DNA from: Cristatella mucedo
Taxonomy: Eukaryota; Bryozoa; Phylactolaemata; Cristatellidae
DNA: 64,000 nt
Assembly: GCA_009760855.2 (NCBI GenBank)
Contig: WPIO01000042.1
Location: 2,742,001-2,806,000 of the forward strand
Direction of reading: 5' to 3'
In this document: positions 12,135 to 27,105 of the stretch, in pieces
How positions within the stretch are numbered: the first letter of the stretch is position 1
Layout of the letters: each line of letters opens with the position of its first letter
Made by a program: the position numbers and the translations under genes
The notes under the pieces: generated by a model
What the model was told of the DNA's origin: nothing
Database searches by the model: none
The model's input: the letters and a program-made list of their open reading frames with translations, nothing else

Positions 12135-12385
12135 TACAATTATGTATAATAATAATAATTATTATTATAATGCACTTGATAAAGCGCCCTCAGAGAACTT
12201 AATCTCTCTCTAGGTGCTTTACATTTGCTGCAAAGGGAAGCTGCGAAAGGGTTCCGTCGTACTCCGCCTACGAAAGGTGGACCAGCGGGCTTAAATCTCG
12301 ACAACCTCAATCATCAAATACATTAACTTTGACCTTGGTCGAATCAAGTGCCTTAGCCATTGGGCTAAACCAGAGCGGCGCTTGC
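12135..12385 (-). mobile_element. tRNA-derived SINE with full L2-A 3' tail
   Basis: On the minus strand the tRNA-like head (GGTTTAGCCCAATGGCTAAGGC; later GAGATTTAAGCCC as a decayed B box) leads into AAATGTAAAGCACC, AGAGAGAGATTAAGTTCTCT and GAGGGCGCTTTATCAAGTGC, then an ATT-rich tail. That tail is almost identical to the L2-A LINE 3' end at 6170-6237. The middle (about 12240-12300) differs from SINE2, so this is a related but distinct subfamily. Confidence 0.75.
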
Positions 12386-13469
12386 AGTTAATGAATTCTT
12401 AGTGATATTACTTCTGAAATGCCATTCTAGCTCGTGTGTGAGGACTCGTGAAGAAGCAATTTAATATTTTTTAATTTTGAAAATACAGAACTACCGAAGG
12501 CTCGGTGAGGCTGTGAGCAGAGACTATAACTAGCCTAGAACTGGGATTTCGATTTTTGCTTTCCACTTGATTACGGAAAATAAAGCTCCAGGACGCTTGA
12601 TGACGTATGCAGCAAAATGTACTCAGCCGAAATCGGAACTTTTTATTGCTTAGTTTGAAAAAGCAGAGCTGAACTGGCATTTTAAATTGTACTCAGTTAC
12701 GTGAAGTATTAGCCGAGTTACGGAATTTAAATGGCACCAACTTACCCTGGGAATGGAGCTGCATACAAGTCACAAAATACACCTCAACAAGCTTCAAGCA
12801 TGTATCGCGATCTACCAAGGTTCGAAAAGTTGGGATGCAAGTCGCATAGGATCCAGAGATCGGTAATTTTTTTATTTTTAGATTTTTTGCTTTCGGTTTA
12901 CATCCAGGTTAGACGTGGTTTGCGTAGTCATTTTTTCTATTATGCGGAAGTCGTCAGAACTTCCGATCCCAGCTCTAATATATTTTTCTTTCGAAAGATA
13001 TCCTAAACAAATATTCAATTATCGGACAAATTTTAAAAGTATTTTCTTGACATTTCGAGAAGCAAACCACTTTCTAGGAGCTAACTTACACATGCTAAAA
13101 AGGACGGTTGTCTGTCATCGAAATGCTGGGTCGGCATGGATCTAGTCACATAGATGTCATGGCCTATAGTTTGGAGAAAGTGGATTCAACTCTTGAGGAC
13201 AAAATCACATATATCACTCCCTTGCTCTATAATTTCAATAATTGAATTTAGCACTGTGCACTTAAAATCATGTAGATTTCCATGTCGCATATTAATTATT
13301 TTCCGTAGGAGCTAGTGAGACATCAAAAGCTTGGGCGTAGGTTCAGATTGCAATCTACAGACAATTTTGCTGAGGCAGAGGAAGGTAGATGCATAAGTCT
13401 TAGTTGATCCTTTCGCAATCGGACAACACCTTCAGGGATAGTGTGTAAAGGTGAGTTTCATAGAGTGAA
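12386..13469. other. no gene recognised
   Basis: Unique A+T-rich sequence with scattered short frames (12731-13006 and 12915-13145, +). No protein signature is seen. Confidence 0.4.
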
Positions 13470-16096
<2,627 letters not shown>

Positions 16097-16389
16097 TAAG
16101 TTAAACGGCCAGATTTATGAGATTGTAATATCTTTACAGGTACTTCACAGCTTTCTGCACGAGATTCGATACCCATAGGGCTAGATACGCCCACGTTATC
16201 GAGCATGCAAAAGCAAGCAAGTAATCACGTGATTAGTCTTAGCATGCTGAAGCGAATATGATGACGCTCAAGGCCACCGCTTGGTAAGACATCTGGCTGC
16301 TAACATGCAATGAATCGATTATGCGTAGTACATGCTGATGTAAAGTACACCGGAGAAATATTAAGACGCGTTCTAGTTGGGAGGGAAGG

Positions 16390-16715
16390 GAAATCTGACA
16401 CGATCAGACGCGCGTCTTTAGCTGATGCCTTCTAAGATGCAAGGTCATTGCAGGTATACCCGTAGCCGGTAGCTGGTTCCAGACATTCAGCGCATACAAG
16501 CTAAAGGATCGATTGTCAAAAGATTCAATTTAGTACGATGTACGAGTTGAGGTGACCGGACGCTGACGAGCAGGTGGAGCGAGAGCGCACTGGAGGAGCA
16601 AGGAGGTCGGTTAGGTCAAGGCCGATGAGTGCAGTGACTGACCCGAGAGTGTGCCGCACGACTTTGAAGTCGATGCGCTGCAGCTCAATGGATCCTGAGA
16701 TAGGTGAACTCGTGA
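16390..16715 (-). mobile_element. L2-like LINE fragment (RT-distal region)
   Basis: The minus strand encodes ELQRIDFKVV then DLTDLLAPPVRSRSTC and, in another frame, SFSLYALNVWNQLPATG. These parallel the L2 blocks ...RIDFKVL, ...YLSDLL... and AFSSYAPKAWNSLP seen elsewhere in the window. It is old and frameshifted. Confidence 0.6.
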
Positions 16716-18654
16716 ACTCAAACCAACGAACCCAACTGTTCTTTGAAAAAAAGTTGCTTCTGTGTGTCCTTTACATTTATTTCAATTTCAAAACTTCCTT
16801 TAGAATGCCTCCGTTTTTGCCCTTTGTGGGCATACGTCGATGCAATTAAGCTAAGCTTATTTTTGCTCAACGTGGTGGGCTTGCACAGAAATTGCACAGG
16901 GATCGATCTATCGCTCAGGATTAGCAGATGGGCACCGATAGGCTGTATTGTCAATAATTAATATTAATCAATAATACAATAAAAAAAAATCAATTCAAAT
17001 CAATAATTAATGGACAGTAGGTCGCCGGGAGAATGGGGCCTCTAACACATTGGCCACGCGTGGGGTAGCTCGCAGTGCCGCGGCCACAAGAGATCAGAGT
17101 AACCTGGATTTCTGAAAATTAAACATCGCAAACATAAATTGAAGTCCTGAGCTACAGTTCGCGGTGCCGCACAGCGGGTGAAGCAATCAGAGAGCTCGAG
17201 CTTAAAAGGTAGTCGCCGCCGGTGTAGCGTGTCCGTGTAGTCGGAATGCGATAACTTGTGCGCGACCTCGGAGGATCTGTCGGTACCTTGAATTCATTCT
17301 TACTGAACACAGAATGGTCCTAAATCAAGTGTTTGCATAAATCTTCATCCTAAATCGAGTGCTTGCAAAAAGCTTCACTGTTTACATGAATTCAGCTCGT
17401 CTCAACTGGGCTGGACCGACGCCGACCGGTTGTCTTGATGCCTCAAAATTTGCGCTACGCTGCGTCTACGATGCAGAGCTGCTTCGCTTGAGGGCGAAGT
17501 GCAAGGTCGAGGTGCAAGGTCGAAGTGAGCAACGACAGCGGTGAGCAGCGCGTGGTAGCGTCACATGCAGCGAATGAATGCCGTGTATTCGGTAATAGGT
17601 CAACGCATTAGGTATCGGGCTGACCTGTGCCTACGATGCGAGTGAGTCAATGAAGCAACATTTGGTGCACATTTGTTCTTCAGCCGCCTGAGAAAAATTA
17701 CTCGGGAGTTCATTAAAATGCAACTTCCCACGAATAGCAACTAATGGCATGTCCTGTAACTTTGGCGGTAAAAGGTAGCCTTATCCAAACAAATAGGCTT
17801 AGGGTAGCGTAATATTATATGTTCATTTGATTACTATTTATTATTAATATTAATATTATTAATTAGATAATTAATAGTCAGCGCTCTGCTCCGCTTAGTC
17901 CGCGATGAACAAAGCCCCACAGGACGACGGTACGACGCAGATGACGCCTGACTAGCCGATGAGGTGTGTCGTACCCTGCTCAGACGTGAGGGTGTCACTG
18001 TGGCACTGCAGTGGCAAGATATTTGCTATGGCAGTGATGCCAGCCAACGCTAATGTGTCAGCGACCGGGGCAAGGTGATGGTCACGTGACAGAGAAGTGA
18101 ACCTCTTGTTAGGCACTTTACATATGCTTTAAAGAAAGCATGATACAAATGTAACATACAGTCTTCAAGCTGACTGAAGCTAGCTAGCCGGTACTCGTGC
18201 AATTGTCGCGTGCTATCCTCATGCCAGACCCCGGTTCGGCATGAATCCCAAAACAGTGTTGCATTTGGCGGAGCCTGAAGTAATGGGTTTCGATGACGTA
18301 GCTGCTGCCGACGTGCGTAAGCGATGGCGAGTTCGATGACAAAGCGTGTGACACTTAGTTGACTGCATAGGAGGTTACCAAGGTTAAAGGCTATAACGGA
18401 GAGTATGGAAGCACGACCGAGAAGGAACGTGGGCTTTACAACTGACTGAGGCCCTGGTGTGATGCCATAATATGGACTGTGTAGCTCACGAACCAACAAA
18501 GTGAAGATTTTCCTACGGGTCTAGTGGACGTGGTAGAATTCCAACAGTTGGATGCTGCTGCAGGTACCTGCTATGGTCACTAGGCCAATGGAACGCCCTA
18601 AACTCTAATTTGTCTGTTTACTGGACCGTGAGAAGCCCTGAAGCTGATGCCCTA
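16716..18654. other. no gene recognised; one probable L2 tail scrap
   Basis: The stretch is mostly unique. Near 18100-18150 the words GGCACTTTACATATGCTTTAAAG look like an antisense L2 3' UTR scrap. The 149-codon minus frame at 18050-18499 has no motif I recognise. Confidence 0.35.
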
Positions 18655-18812
18655 GACCACGACGTGGTGCCCAGGAGGTAAGCTGCTCGCTCTTCACGAC
18701 CAAGGTCGTGAATTCAAATCCTGCAGTAGGCGATCCTTTATTGCCAGCTGCAAGAAAACCGCCTAGGCTCTTCTGCCGCTATACAAATGTGCTGTTGAAT
18801 CAGCTAAAATAA
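18655..18812 (+). mobile_element. SINE1, diverged, short-palindrome variant
   Basis: TGCCCAGGAGGTAAGCTGC, CACGACCAAGGTCGTG (a short 7-bp-arm palindrome) and ATTCAAATCC (a decayed B box) lead into the SINE1 body GGCGATCCTTTATTGCC...CTATACAAATGTGCTGTTG. It is older than most copies here. Confidence 0.75.
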
Positions 18813-20454
18813 CAATTATTATTTATAATGTAAAAGGATTTGAGATGCATATATTTACGTACCTACAACATCATACGTATTTTACTTTCTCACTGTAGTC
18901 ATACTGTCTACAGCAGTCGACCGAGAGAACATTCTGGAGAATTAATGCACGCTGACGCATTCGACGTATCGGACACACATTACATCGGACGCATTTCAAG
19001 GACCGAGGTACCTAATCGATGACGCACTAAGGACCGAACTTGCGAGGCGGATCGAGGCTGAAGTGGGACGAGCTGCTGGCACCTATCGGGCCCAGCAAAC
19101 TTGGAGCAGAGAGCTCTGTTCGTCATTCCCAAGCTCGCGGCGGCTCGATATACAGCCATTGCACTCGAAGTCAGCACTCGAAGTCGTCGACATGACACTA
19201 GCTTATCTGAAGTGAATGCTTGCCTTATGCTTCACAGTCTCGACCCTGTCTCCGTGCAACTACCGAATTAGCGGCAGTGCACCTTTGGCTTTGTCTTAAA
19301 TAGCACTGAGCCATCGATACTGCCTTTTTTATGAGACGCGAATGAGATCGAGATATGTATTGGTAGCAAGGGGCGGTGACAAACGAGGGTGCTCTCGAGA
19401 TTAAACTCGTGCACCAGGATGATCCCCACCTAATCCTTCCCGGTTCAGTCAGCTGAGAATATCCGAGTAGACGATCCCGGACCTGCGGAGCAAACAACAA
19501 GTTCGAGGAGGCGTGCACTCTATGATCCTCACACGGATGCCTATTCGACGAGAGCCCGCAGTCCGGGGGGGGGGGAGCCACCGGGCAGCGGGTCGCTTGT
19601 GAGTACAGAGCCAAATGAATCGACTCTTTAAGCAGCCTTGGATGGGGAGGCAGCCGCCGAGTAAGCAGCAGCTGAGTGAGCAGCCCTGCTGGCCTAACTT
19701 GACAGCTCCTCAAATGCAGGTAGACCTGCATTCGATACGAGAGCACCGGCCGTTACGAGACGTTACGTGGGCGTGCCAAGCTCAGTAAGAACGAGCCGCT
19801 GGCCGAGAGCTGTCCGTGGGCCGTGACTCATTCGCCAATTGCAACTACCCACACACGTCAAGTGGGCAGGGAGGCACCGAGGTACTCTCATTTCGAAAGA
19901 GTTTCACGGACAATGTCGCACGTGTTGACACCCCGCGATTAAATTCTTACATTGCAAACGTCCGTCAGACTCGTGATGCCTTAAAGGATTACACAATTGT
20001 GTCTCTAGAACGGGAAGCAAGCGTCCATCTCAAGGAAAAGACCACGCAATCCACCGCTGTGTGAGCACCTTTCAATGAGTGGGAGAGCTTTTACTTTGTC
20101 ATTGCGAAACCCTCTCCCGTGGATATTTCACCACTGTTCACATGCGACGCGATTTAATCGTGTGAGTGCTAGTGTCAATGATATATAAGTGAACTTCTTT
20201 AGGCAACTGTTCGAGATTCACCCACCGGCCAGAATATGTTACCAAGCCAGAAGTTGTTCCAGGGGATCTTTGATTGAATGTTAATCGGGTTGCCATAGTG
20301 CTGATGACCGGAGGTAGTCCAGGAATGCCATGCCGCGAGCATACAATGTTTACTAAGTTTCCGTGTGCGAATACATTTGTCGGTGTGTCGCCCGTCTTGT
20401 GTAGTTCGGCTTGCAGGAGTCGCTGACTCTTTATGAGACACCTACAGACGGGTC
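18813..20454. other. no gene recognised
   Basis: A 173-codon minus open frame (19225-19746) crosses a G-run at 19567-19576 and has no known motif. Nothing else stands out. Confidence 0.35.
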
Positions 20455-20830
20455 ATCCATAGCAATCTTGTTAGCTAGGCTTGCCTATTGCCAAAATCGA
20501 ACCTGTATTCGAAATTACGCTGCTTCTCATCGACCTGCACTGGGGCTACTATCAAGCAGAAGGGTCGACTTCAAAGTGCTGCCATATCCTTTTAGGCCCC
20601 TTAATTCTCTTGCTCCGACAAGTTGCTAGCTGAAATTCTTACTGCTCAAGCTTCCCCTCGTTTTAACCACTTCCCAGAATCTGTCCGATCAGCTCTGTCT
20701 CTAGCAGATCAAAAATCCCTAAGAAACCATGCTCTCAGTCAGTACCTCGTAAACACAGCTAACTCACTAAATGCGCATGGCATCACCATGTTACCCCACT
20801 TGATGGAATTTGGTTTAAAAGCTAAATTTT
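20455..20830 (+). mobile_element. L2-like LINE fragment
   Basis: The frame segments HRPALGLLSSRRVDFKVLPY and FRPLNSLAPTSC match the L2 RT-distal pattern (LHWLPV..RIDFKVL..TFRSL..LAPAYL). In the next frame, LAEILTAQASPRF corresponds to the YL.DLL block. It is 5'- and 3'-truncated and frameshifted. Confidence 0.6.
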
Positions 20831-21019
20831 TCTAACTGCTGCTCACAGCCTTCACTCTACAAGTCACTAAAACGATGTAGTAATATGTTATTAAAGGAAC
20901 AACATCATTTAGAGGTAATGATTAGGTCAGGCAGCTCCATCAAAAGCTCTCTTTCTAGTTTTCGTTGTGAGGTAGTCTACTACTATCTCTTTCTCGCACT
21001 CCCTTGCACTCATGCTCTC

Positions 21020-21037
21020 TCTCTCTCTCTCTTCATA

Positions 21038-21079
<42 letters not shown>

Positions 21080-21115
21080 CTCTCTCTTCTTTTTCTCTCC
21101 CTCTTCATATCCACC

Positions 21116-21146
<31 letters not shown>

Positions 21147-21230
21147 TTCTCTGTCTCTCTGTCTCTCCATCTTTCTGTCTCGCTGTCTCTCTGCCTCTCG
21201 GTCTCTCTGGTTCTTCCTCCCTTCCTGTCT
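21020..21230. repeat. (CT)n-rich compound microsatellite
   Basis: CT tracts are interrupted by a (TA) run at 21059-21078 and by TGTCTCT variants. The reading frames across it are repeat translations. Confidence 0.95.
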
Positions 21231-21464
21231 CTCTCGCCATGCCTTAACCCTATGAGATTTATCTCTCCCGACAGCATATTTGCTGATATTTCTATAAGAA
21301 TAATCGAATGATCGGCATGCAAATAGGTATAAAACATTAACGGTAACATGAACATCTTGTGATGTAACCATGGCTACCATGTTGAACTTCTGAAGACCTG
21401 TAAGAGTCAATGTCATGTTTTTCACCGGACCTCAGCCAAACATGGCTGTGCAGTCAAATAAACA

Positions 21465-23040
21465 GATTTAATAATAATAAAAATAATAACTCACCTGATA
21501 AAGCGCTTTCAGAGAACTCAATCTGTTTCTAGGGGCTTAGCATTTGATGCAAAAGAAACAAGATCGAATGGTTAGTGGTAGCATGCTCGATAAACAACAA
21601 GAATAAACATGGTTAGTGGTAACATGCACAGGGTATGCATGCAATTGTGGTTAGTGGCAACATGCACAGTGTCAGTATGCATAAGCAAATTAAAGACGAA
21701 TCTCAGGGACCCCTTAAATGTTGTGATAACAAGGTGCGTTTTTAATTTCTTTTTAGATCTGGTCAAGTCAGGGGATGTCGTGATGAAAGTCGGGAGAGAG
21801 TTGCAGACTTTGGGAGCATACGAATTGAAGTTACGGTCGCTAAAGGATTTGAGGTTTGTAAGAGGTTTAGGTAAACAGTTAAATTTCGAAAAGGGGGAGC
21901 TACGACTCTTAGCCTGGTGAGGCAGTAGATCTGATAAGTAGGCTGGAGCCAAAGAAAGAAGAGACCTAAAAGTGAGTGATAGAACCTTGAAGTTGATGCG
22001 TTGCTTGACTGGGAGCCAGTGCAAATCGGCGAGAAGTGGTGTGATGCGGCAACTTTGACGCTCACGACAGACAAGCATAGCTGCAGAGTACCAGCTGTAA
22101 GCGCCTGACTGCACAGGCCGGTCGACCAGCAAGCATCGATTTACAGAAGTCAAGATGGGATGTCACAAATGCATAGACCAACTTCGATGTGGTATCCACG
22201 TATAAATAAGCCCAAACTTTAGCAATTGTATTTAGCTGAAATTAGGCAGAGATTGTTTGTGGAGCTGATGTGGTCGTCTAACGGATGGTCACGTTAGGAA
22301 ATGACGCCTAGATTTCGGAAAGATTCAACCGGAGATATGCTCGCAGAGCAGATTTTGAGCGTTAGCCTTTCCAATTTCTGAATCACGCTTGATTTGCCTA
22401 TGACCGGTAAGTTGGTTTTCTCGTCATTAAATTTACAAAAGTTTGCTGCCATTCATGTGCGGTTGTCATCAATGCATGCAGCAAAAAATAGAAATACCTC
22501 GTACAAACCTTAAATCCTTTGGAGACCATGCATTTAGTTCGTATGCTCCCAAAGCCTGGAACTCCCTCCCGACCTGCGTCAGAACATCCCCTGACCTGAC
22601 CACATTTAAAAGGAACTTAAAAACACACCTATTTAGGACAGCATTTAGTGGGTCCCTGTGATTCGTCCTTGATGTGCTTATTCGTGCTGACACTGTGCAT
22701 GCTGCCACTAACCACATTTGCATGCTGACCCTGTGCATGTCACCCCTAACCATGTTATTCATTTTGTTTGTTTTTCAAGCTTGATTTTACTTACCATTCA
22801 ATTGCATTTCCCTTTGCAGCAAATGTAAAGCGCCTAGAAAGAGATTAAGTTCTCTGAGGGCGCTTTATCAAGTACATTTTTATTATTATTATTATTAAGT
22901 GAGTGGAGAGAATTTGACGTGCTCGAGGGCTGGGAGGGATCAAAGCAAAGGAACAGCTGAGTGTCATCTGCATAGAAGTGAAAGCCTAGATTGTGCTTTA
23001 TGGCGATCAAATCGGCAAGGGAATAAGCCGTGAAAATCAC
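21465..23040 (-). mobile_element. L2-A LINE, antisense, split by a second sense L2-A
   Basis: Read from the 5' side on the minus strand: LADLIAIKHNLGFHFYADDTQLFLCFDP (RT catalytic YADD, about 22925-23030, first 20 residues being the approach to it), then across the insertion LHALMTTAHEWQQTF (about 22435-22480). The RT-distal blocks follow (ACRERQSCRIT-like, LADLHWLPVKQRINFKVLS, about 21960-22060), then the stop and the 3' UTR with an AAT-rich tail at 21465. The 5' end is truncated just before YADD. Stops and frame changes show it is inactive. Confidence 0.85.
22484..22896 (+). mobile_element. L2-A LINE 3' fragment inserted in antisense L2-A
   Basis: The sense copy starts abruptly in the codons IEIPRTNLKSFGD, continues AFSSYAPKAWNSLPTCVRTS to KTHLFRTAFSGSL and a TGA, and carries the complete 3' UTR with hairpin and (TTA)n tail. 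It is closely similar to the 5384-6237 copy. It separates the host's NSLHSL from LHALMTT. Confidence 0.9.
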
Positions 23041-23949
23041 TACCAGTCACTGTACGAATAAGACAAAATCATCGAAGGAAAATCAAAATGTGACGTTCTA
23101 GAAAGCAAATAGAAAAATTTGACAAGACATTTCAAACTTTGGTAGTGTCATCAAGTTAAAGGACTTTCGGGAAGTCTAGCTCAGCTTACTAATGCACGAC
23201 GTGAATATGAGCAAGTCACGCTAGGAAGGCATATTACAGATTACAGAAGCCAAACTTACATTTTAAATTAAACTCCGATTGGAGCAGTTTTAGCCTTACT
23301 GTAGAATTAACAAGGCACCGTGACTTTTCAGGAAACACACGTAAGTTGCCGGCGTATTCCATGAAGTAGCTTCGAGCACGTACCTTGATGTCCACGGTGC
23401 ATTAAGAGACGTAAGAAGTTGCAGGTACTGTTTTATCATCTTTCTAGAGGAGCTCTGAGTACAAGCAATCATCATTGCTGATGAAAATAGGGTTCAACAA
23501 CCCTTTGTCAGCGTTCATTATTGCGGCCTTCAGAACCATTACCAGAAGCTGTGGCTAGTGCAAACCCAGGCAGCCGACGACCACGAAGCCAAAAGGTTTA
23601 AAATACTGACATCGAGTTGCAACAGAAACAGCAGAGGATCGCAAAGATAACTGCCTTGAAAAGTGCAGTCGTTCTGATCAAACCAAGGCATTACATAAAT
23701 GCAGAGAGGCTCGTGAGCAGCTGATTGTACTTTGTAGAACTTTCCTAGTGAGCCGCAACTTAATCGGCATCTCAATAGGTCAGTAAGATGCATTGTCATT
23801 TTCCGTTTATTGGCAGCCTTCTTACCTAAGCAAATTTTTTTTTACCTGTACCTTGCCGCTGCTTTTTTACTTTCAACGGTCAATGCTCATCGCATCCAAC
23901 TTCTCCCATGAATGTCTAACCTCTTGAACACTCGCACTTGACCGCATGT
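23041..23949. other. no gene recognised
   Basis: A unique A+T-rich stretch next to a transposase relic. The minus frame at 23539-23799 has no recognisable motif but could be decayed flanking transposon sequence. Confidence 0.35.
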
Positions 23950-25000
23950 TCCCTCATTTTTATGTGCCAATGCATCAAACGCTAATAATAATGCCAGCCA
24001 TACTAATGACATGCCCCTAAAGTATTTCTTTGTAGTTTCAGACCAGATAAGATTTTGTAGGGAATCGCTATTAGTTTGCGTTTTACTGTCCGTACAAACA
24101 TGTTTACAGGATTGGAGATAGGATCCATTTTTCTTGCATACACCTTGAGAGGCCTTTTTTTATACCGGGTTTCAATACGTGGTAGTTTGAAAGAGCATAA
24201 TAGTAGGATTTTTTATTGGCTACAGCCTTTCCATAGTGCAGTTTGCTTGTGCACCTTTGATGCACAGTTTGTAATCTGGTTCAGAATCGGTAGAAAAAGT
24301 ACGGCAAACCGGTTTCCAGGCTGCATCCCTCATGCCGTCTAGATCATTTGGATTACCTAGGACGGCATGTGCAAAATCGCTTTGCAACCTGCTTGTAATC
24401 TTTTCTGTGAGCCCACCGACCAGACCGAACAGTACAGGTAACCTCTGGATGACCTTTGTCTCGTTCTTCTTCCGCTTGCGAAAAGCCGGGCAGTGCCTCT
24501 TACTAACGTGAGCTAGGACATTACAGCTTTTCGATTCCTTGGTCCCGGTAGGGTTTAGCTTGACTCAAGGTTTGCCAATATTTCGGATCTCCATCATCTA
24601 AATACGTAACGTATCTGACACAGCGGCTTGCAAGGGATCTGGGACGATCGCGCTCGCACTCTGCTTCCGTTGCACTTCCACTAAAATTTCACAGATCATC
24701 GCCTCCTTTGCTCTCCTCCTTTGCTATCGACCCTTGTACAACCCTTGGAGGAAGAAAAAAATGCCAAGCACTTCCACGTCTAACACCTCGCCTGTTCTTA
24801 GGGAAGTGCGCATAGATACCGCATGCTTTGACAGACGATTCACGGGTTCTCCACGTTCCATCGACGGCGATTGCTATGCCAGAGCAATTTTCTAAAAATC
24901 TTTTCCTCTTCCATAGCTCTGTAGCCGAAATCCAGGGGTCAGAGGCCATTTCCCGCCAAGCCCCGCCATGCTCAGGTCACGCCGCTGCTCGCCATGCCGC
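23950..25000 (-). pseudogene. Mutator-like transposase relic
   Basis: Pieced together across frames on the minus strand, the blocks follow the order of a Mutator-like transposase common in invertebrates. IAIAVDGTWRTRE (24840-24880, first catalytic Asp context) and TGEVLDVEVLG (24750-24790) come first. RYVTYLDDGDPKYW (24575-24620, second acidic block, usually GDGD) and CNVLAHVSKRHCPAFRKRKK follow. Then come GLVGGLTEKITSRLQSDFAH, NPNDLDGMRDAAW and FSTDSEPDYKLCIKG, and last KTQTNSDSLQNLIWSETTKK near 24020-24090. At least three frame changes and stops occur. I found no terminal repeats. The family name is from pattern memory, and the DNA-transposase nature is well supported by the ordered motifs. 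Confidence 0.75.
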
Positions 25001-25610
25001 TGAGCTAGGGTAAGACGAGCGGCCGTCAGGTTAGACCTCTTTGTAATATCGCATGCGCCAACAACAGCAGGTGTCTACAGGGAGGGTCCTATACAAAGTA
25101 AACTATAGGGGCGCAAGACGACGAAGCAAGCGCGAACAAATGTGTTAGTTGGTCAGTCGGTCGGTCGGTCATCAGGTCGGCTTCCGCAGTCCCGTCGTTG
25201 TACCGACTCCGTTCCAACAGTACGAGCGTACGCCGTAAAAGATCCGGCTAGCTGAGTAACTGCTTGGCAAGTCAGAGTCGGCGTCTACCACAGTCGAGAG
25301 CTTCCGCTGAAAGACGCCAACTCACGGGGGTCACGAACGCGCCACACGGGAACGCGGAATGCACAGGTCACAACAATGAGCGAGCTATTTGGCTCCGCTC
25401 GGGCCTTGGGCACTCGTCGCCTTGCGTGCGTGGCAGCATCGCCGGAGCACGCCTGCAACCATTCAGGTGCCGATAACTCAGCGAGACCGCGAGCCTCCAA
25501 CGCCACGACTTACTCGGCCAACTTTACTTACCCAAGAGCCCCGGTGACCTCTCGTCACCGCACATCCGGCCGTGCTCATAGGTCAGACCCCGGACTAGCC
25601 GGTGACCCGG
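25001..25610. other. no gene recognised; GC-richer
   Basis: Overlapping frames at 25264-25750 lack motifs. The stretch leads into a block of C- and G-runs (25618-25720) with repeats of GGACATTTCCCCCC, also found at 26878-26975. Confidence 0.35.
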
Positions 25611-25744
25611 ATACGGACATTCTCCCCCCGTCCATGGGGGGGGGGGGAATGTCCTGCAATCGTCCCGGGGTACGGACATCCACTGGAGTTTCCCCCCCGG
25701 ACATTTCCCCCCCATGGGGTAGGCCATTTCCTCCTGGGTATATG

Positions 25745-25866
25745 GTTTAGGGTTTAGAGTTTAAGCGATCTAGGACACTGCTGCCAAAGATTCTAGCACC
25801 AGTTGCACATCCGGCCGCAGTGTTTCAAGGTTTTAGGGTTTAGAGTTTAAGGTTTAGGGTTCAGGG
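25745..25866. repeat. telomere-like TTTAGGG heptamer clusters
   Basis: Two small clusters (25745-25764 and 25832-25863) of TTTAGGG and its variants TTTAGAG and TTTAAGG lie at the outer edge of the left inverted-repeat arm. Confidence 0.8.
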
Positions 25867-26236
25867 CGGGCTGTGCCTCTGCCGTCTAAATCCACCTTTG
25901 CTCGTATTCCGTGCTTTAATTAGTTCGCACTAGGGCGTAACGAGATCTCTTGTGATCAAGTTATACTCTGAGGCTTTGCGCTCATTTGCAGGAACGCGCG
26001 GCATGCCGTAGCGCGAGCCCACTTTGCGCTTTGACCGTTACGAACACGGGCCTGGCAGCGTTGAGCAAGACCGAACTCCCGTGGGACCGAACTGAATAGC
26101 TCGCCGGTGTCGCAGCCGCCGCAACCGCAACGGCCGCCGCCGCTCGCTCCATTAAAAACCATCCTTCCAATCCATTCATTCCTCTAATTATACTGAGTTG
26201 ATTTTATTTTAATAGAGCCTGAACTTCATTTGATCA

Positions 26237-26420
<184 letters not shown>

Positions 26421-26872
26421 TATGGATGCCGATTGATCAACGGGTACAGAGCAAAGTTCTTACGCTGACCCACAAGGCCCGCCACGGCTTGGCTCCTACG
26501 TACCTGGCTGAACTGCTATTCCAGTTTTAGCCTCTTCGCGCCCTCAGGTCCTGTGTAGACAATACATTAGCTTTGCCTTTTCTCCGCTTAAAGACCGTTG
26601 GTGAAAGAAGCTTTAGCTCTGCAGCTCCTAGACTGTGGAACTCGCTCCCGCAATTCTTGCGAAATGAAAACTACTCTCCTGCTGCCGACTATGGCTATTC
26701 TTTCCAGCCCTCCTGAACTGCTACGTCCATGCTACTCACTACCTCAACTTTCAATATATATGCTCTCCTGACCCTGCTAGGTTTCCCACTTTCTCTTTGT
26801 TGCGTGAGACAAAGTCTGTTGGCTACCAAATGCGTACCGAAGGCCGCTTAGGCTGTGAGTGCGCTGGTTGTA
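26421..26872 (+). mobile_element. L2-B LINE fragment in inverted-repeat loop
   Basis: The sequence parallels the L2-B copy at 31420-31845: GAGCAACGGGTACAGAGCAA-like start, TGACCCACAAGGCCCGCCACG, CTTAAAGACCG, CTGTGGAACTCGCTCCCGCA and GGCTGTGAGTGCGCT at the end. It is truncated at both ends; the terminal 3' UTR and tail are missing. Confidence 0.85.
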
Positions 26873-27000
26873 GGGCATTTCCCCCCTGGACGTTTCCTTC
26901 CCCGGACATTTCTCCCCGGTGGACCCTAGCACATTTCCCTCATGGGCATTTTCCCCCAGGGTAGGAATCTCCCCCTATGTTGATGAATGTAGAACAAAGA

Positions 27001-27105
<105 letters not shown>

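Noticed and set aside
25745-25866. TTTAGGG heptamers as evidence of a chromosome end or of plant/algal origin
   Set aside because: Clusters are short and degenerate, lie inside the window and mirror an inverted repeat. The rest of the sequence has animal-type LINEs and SINEs.
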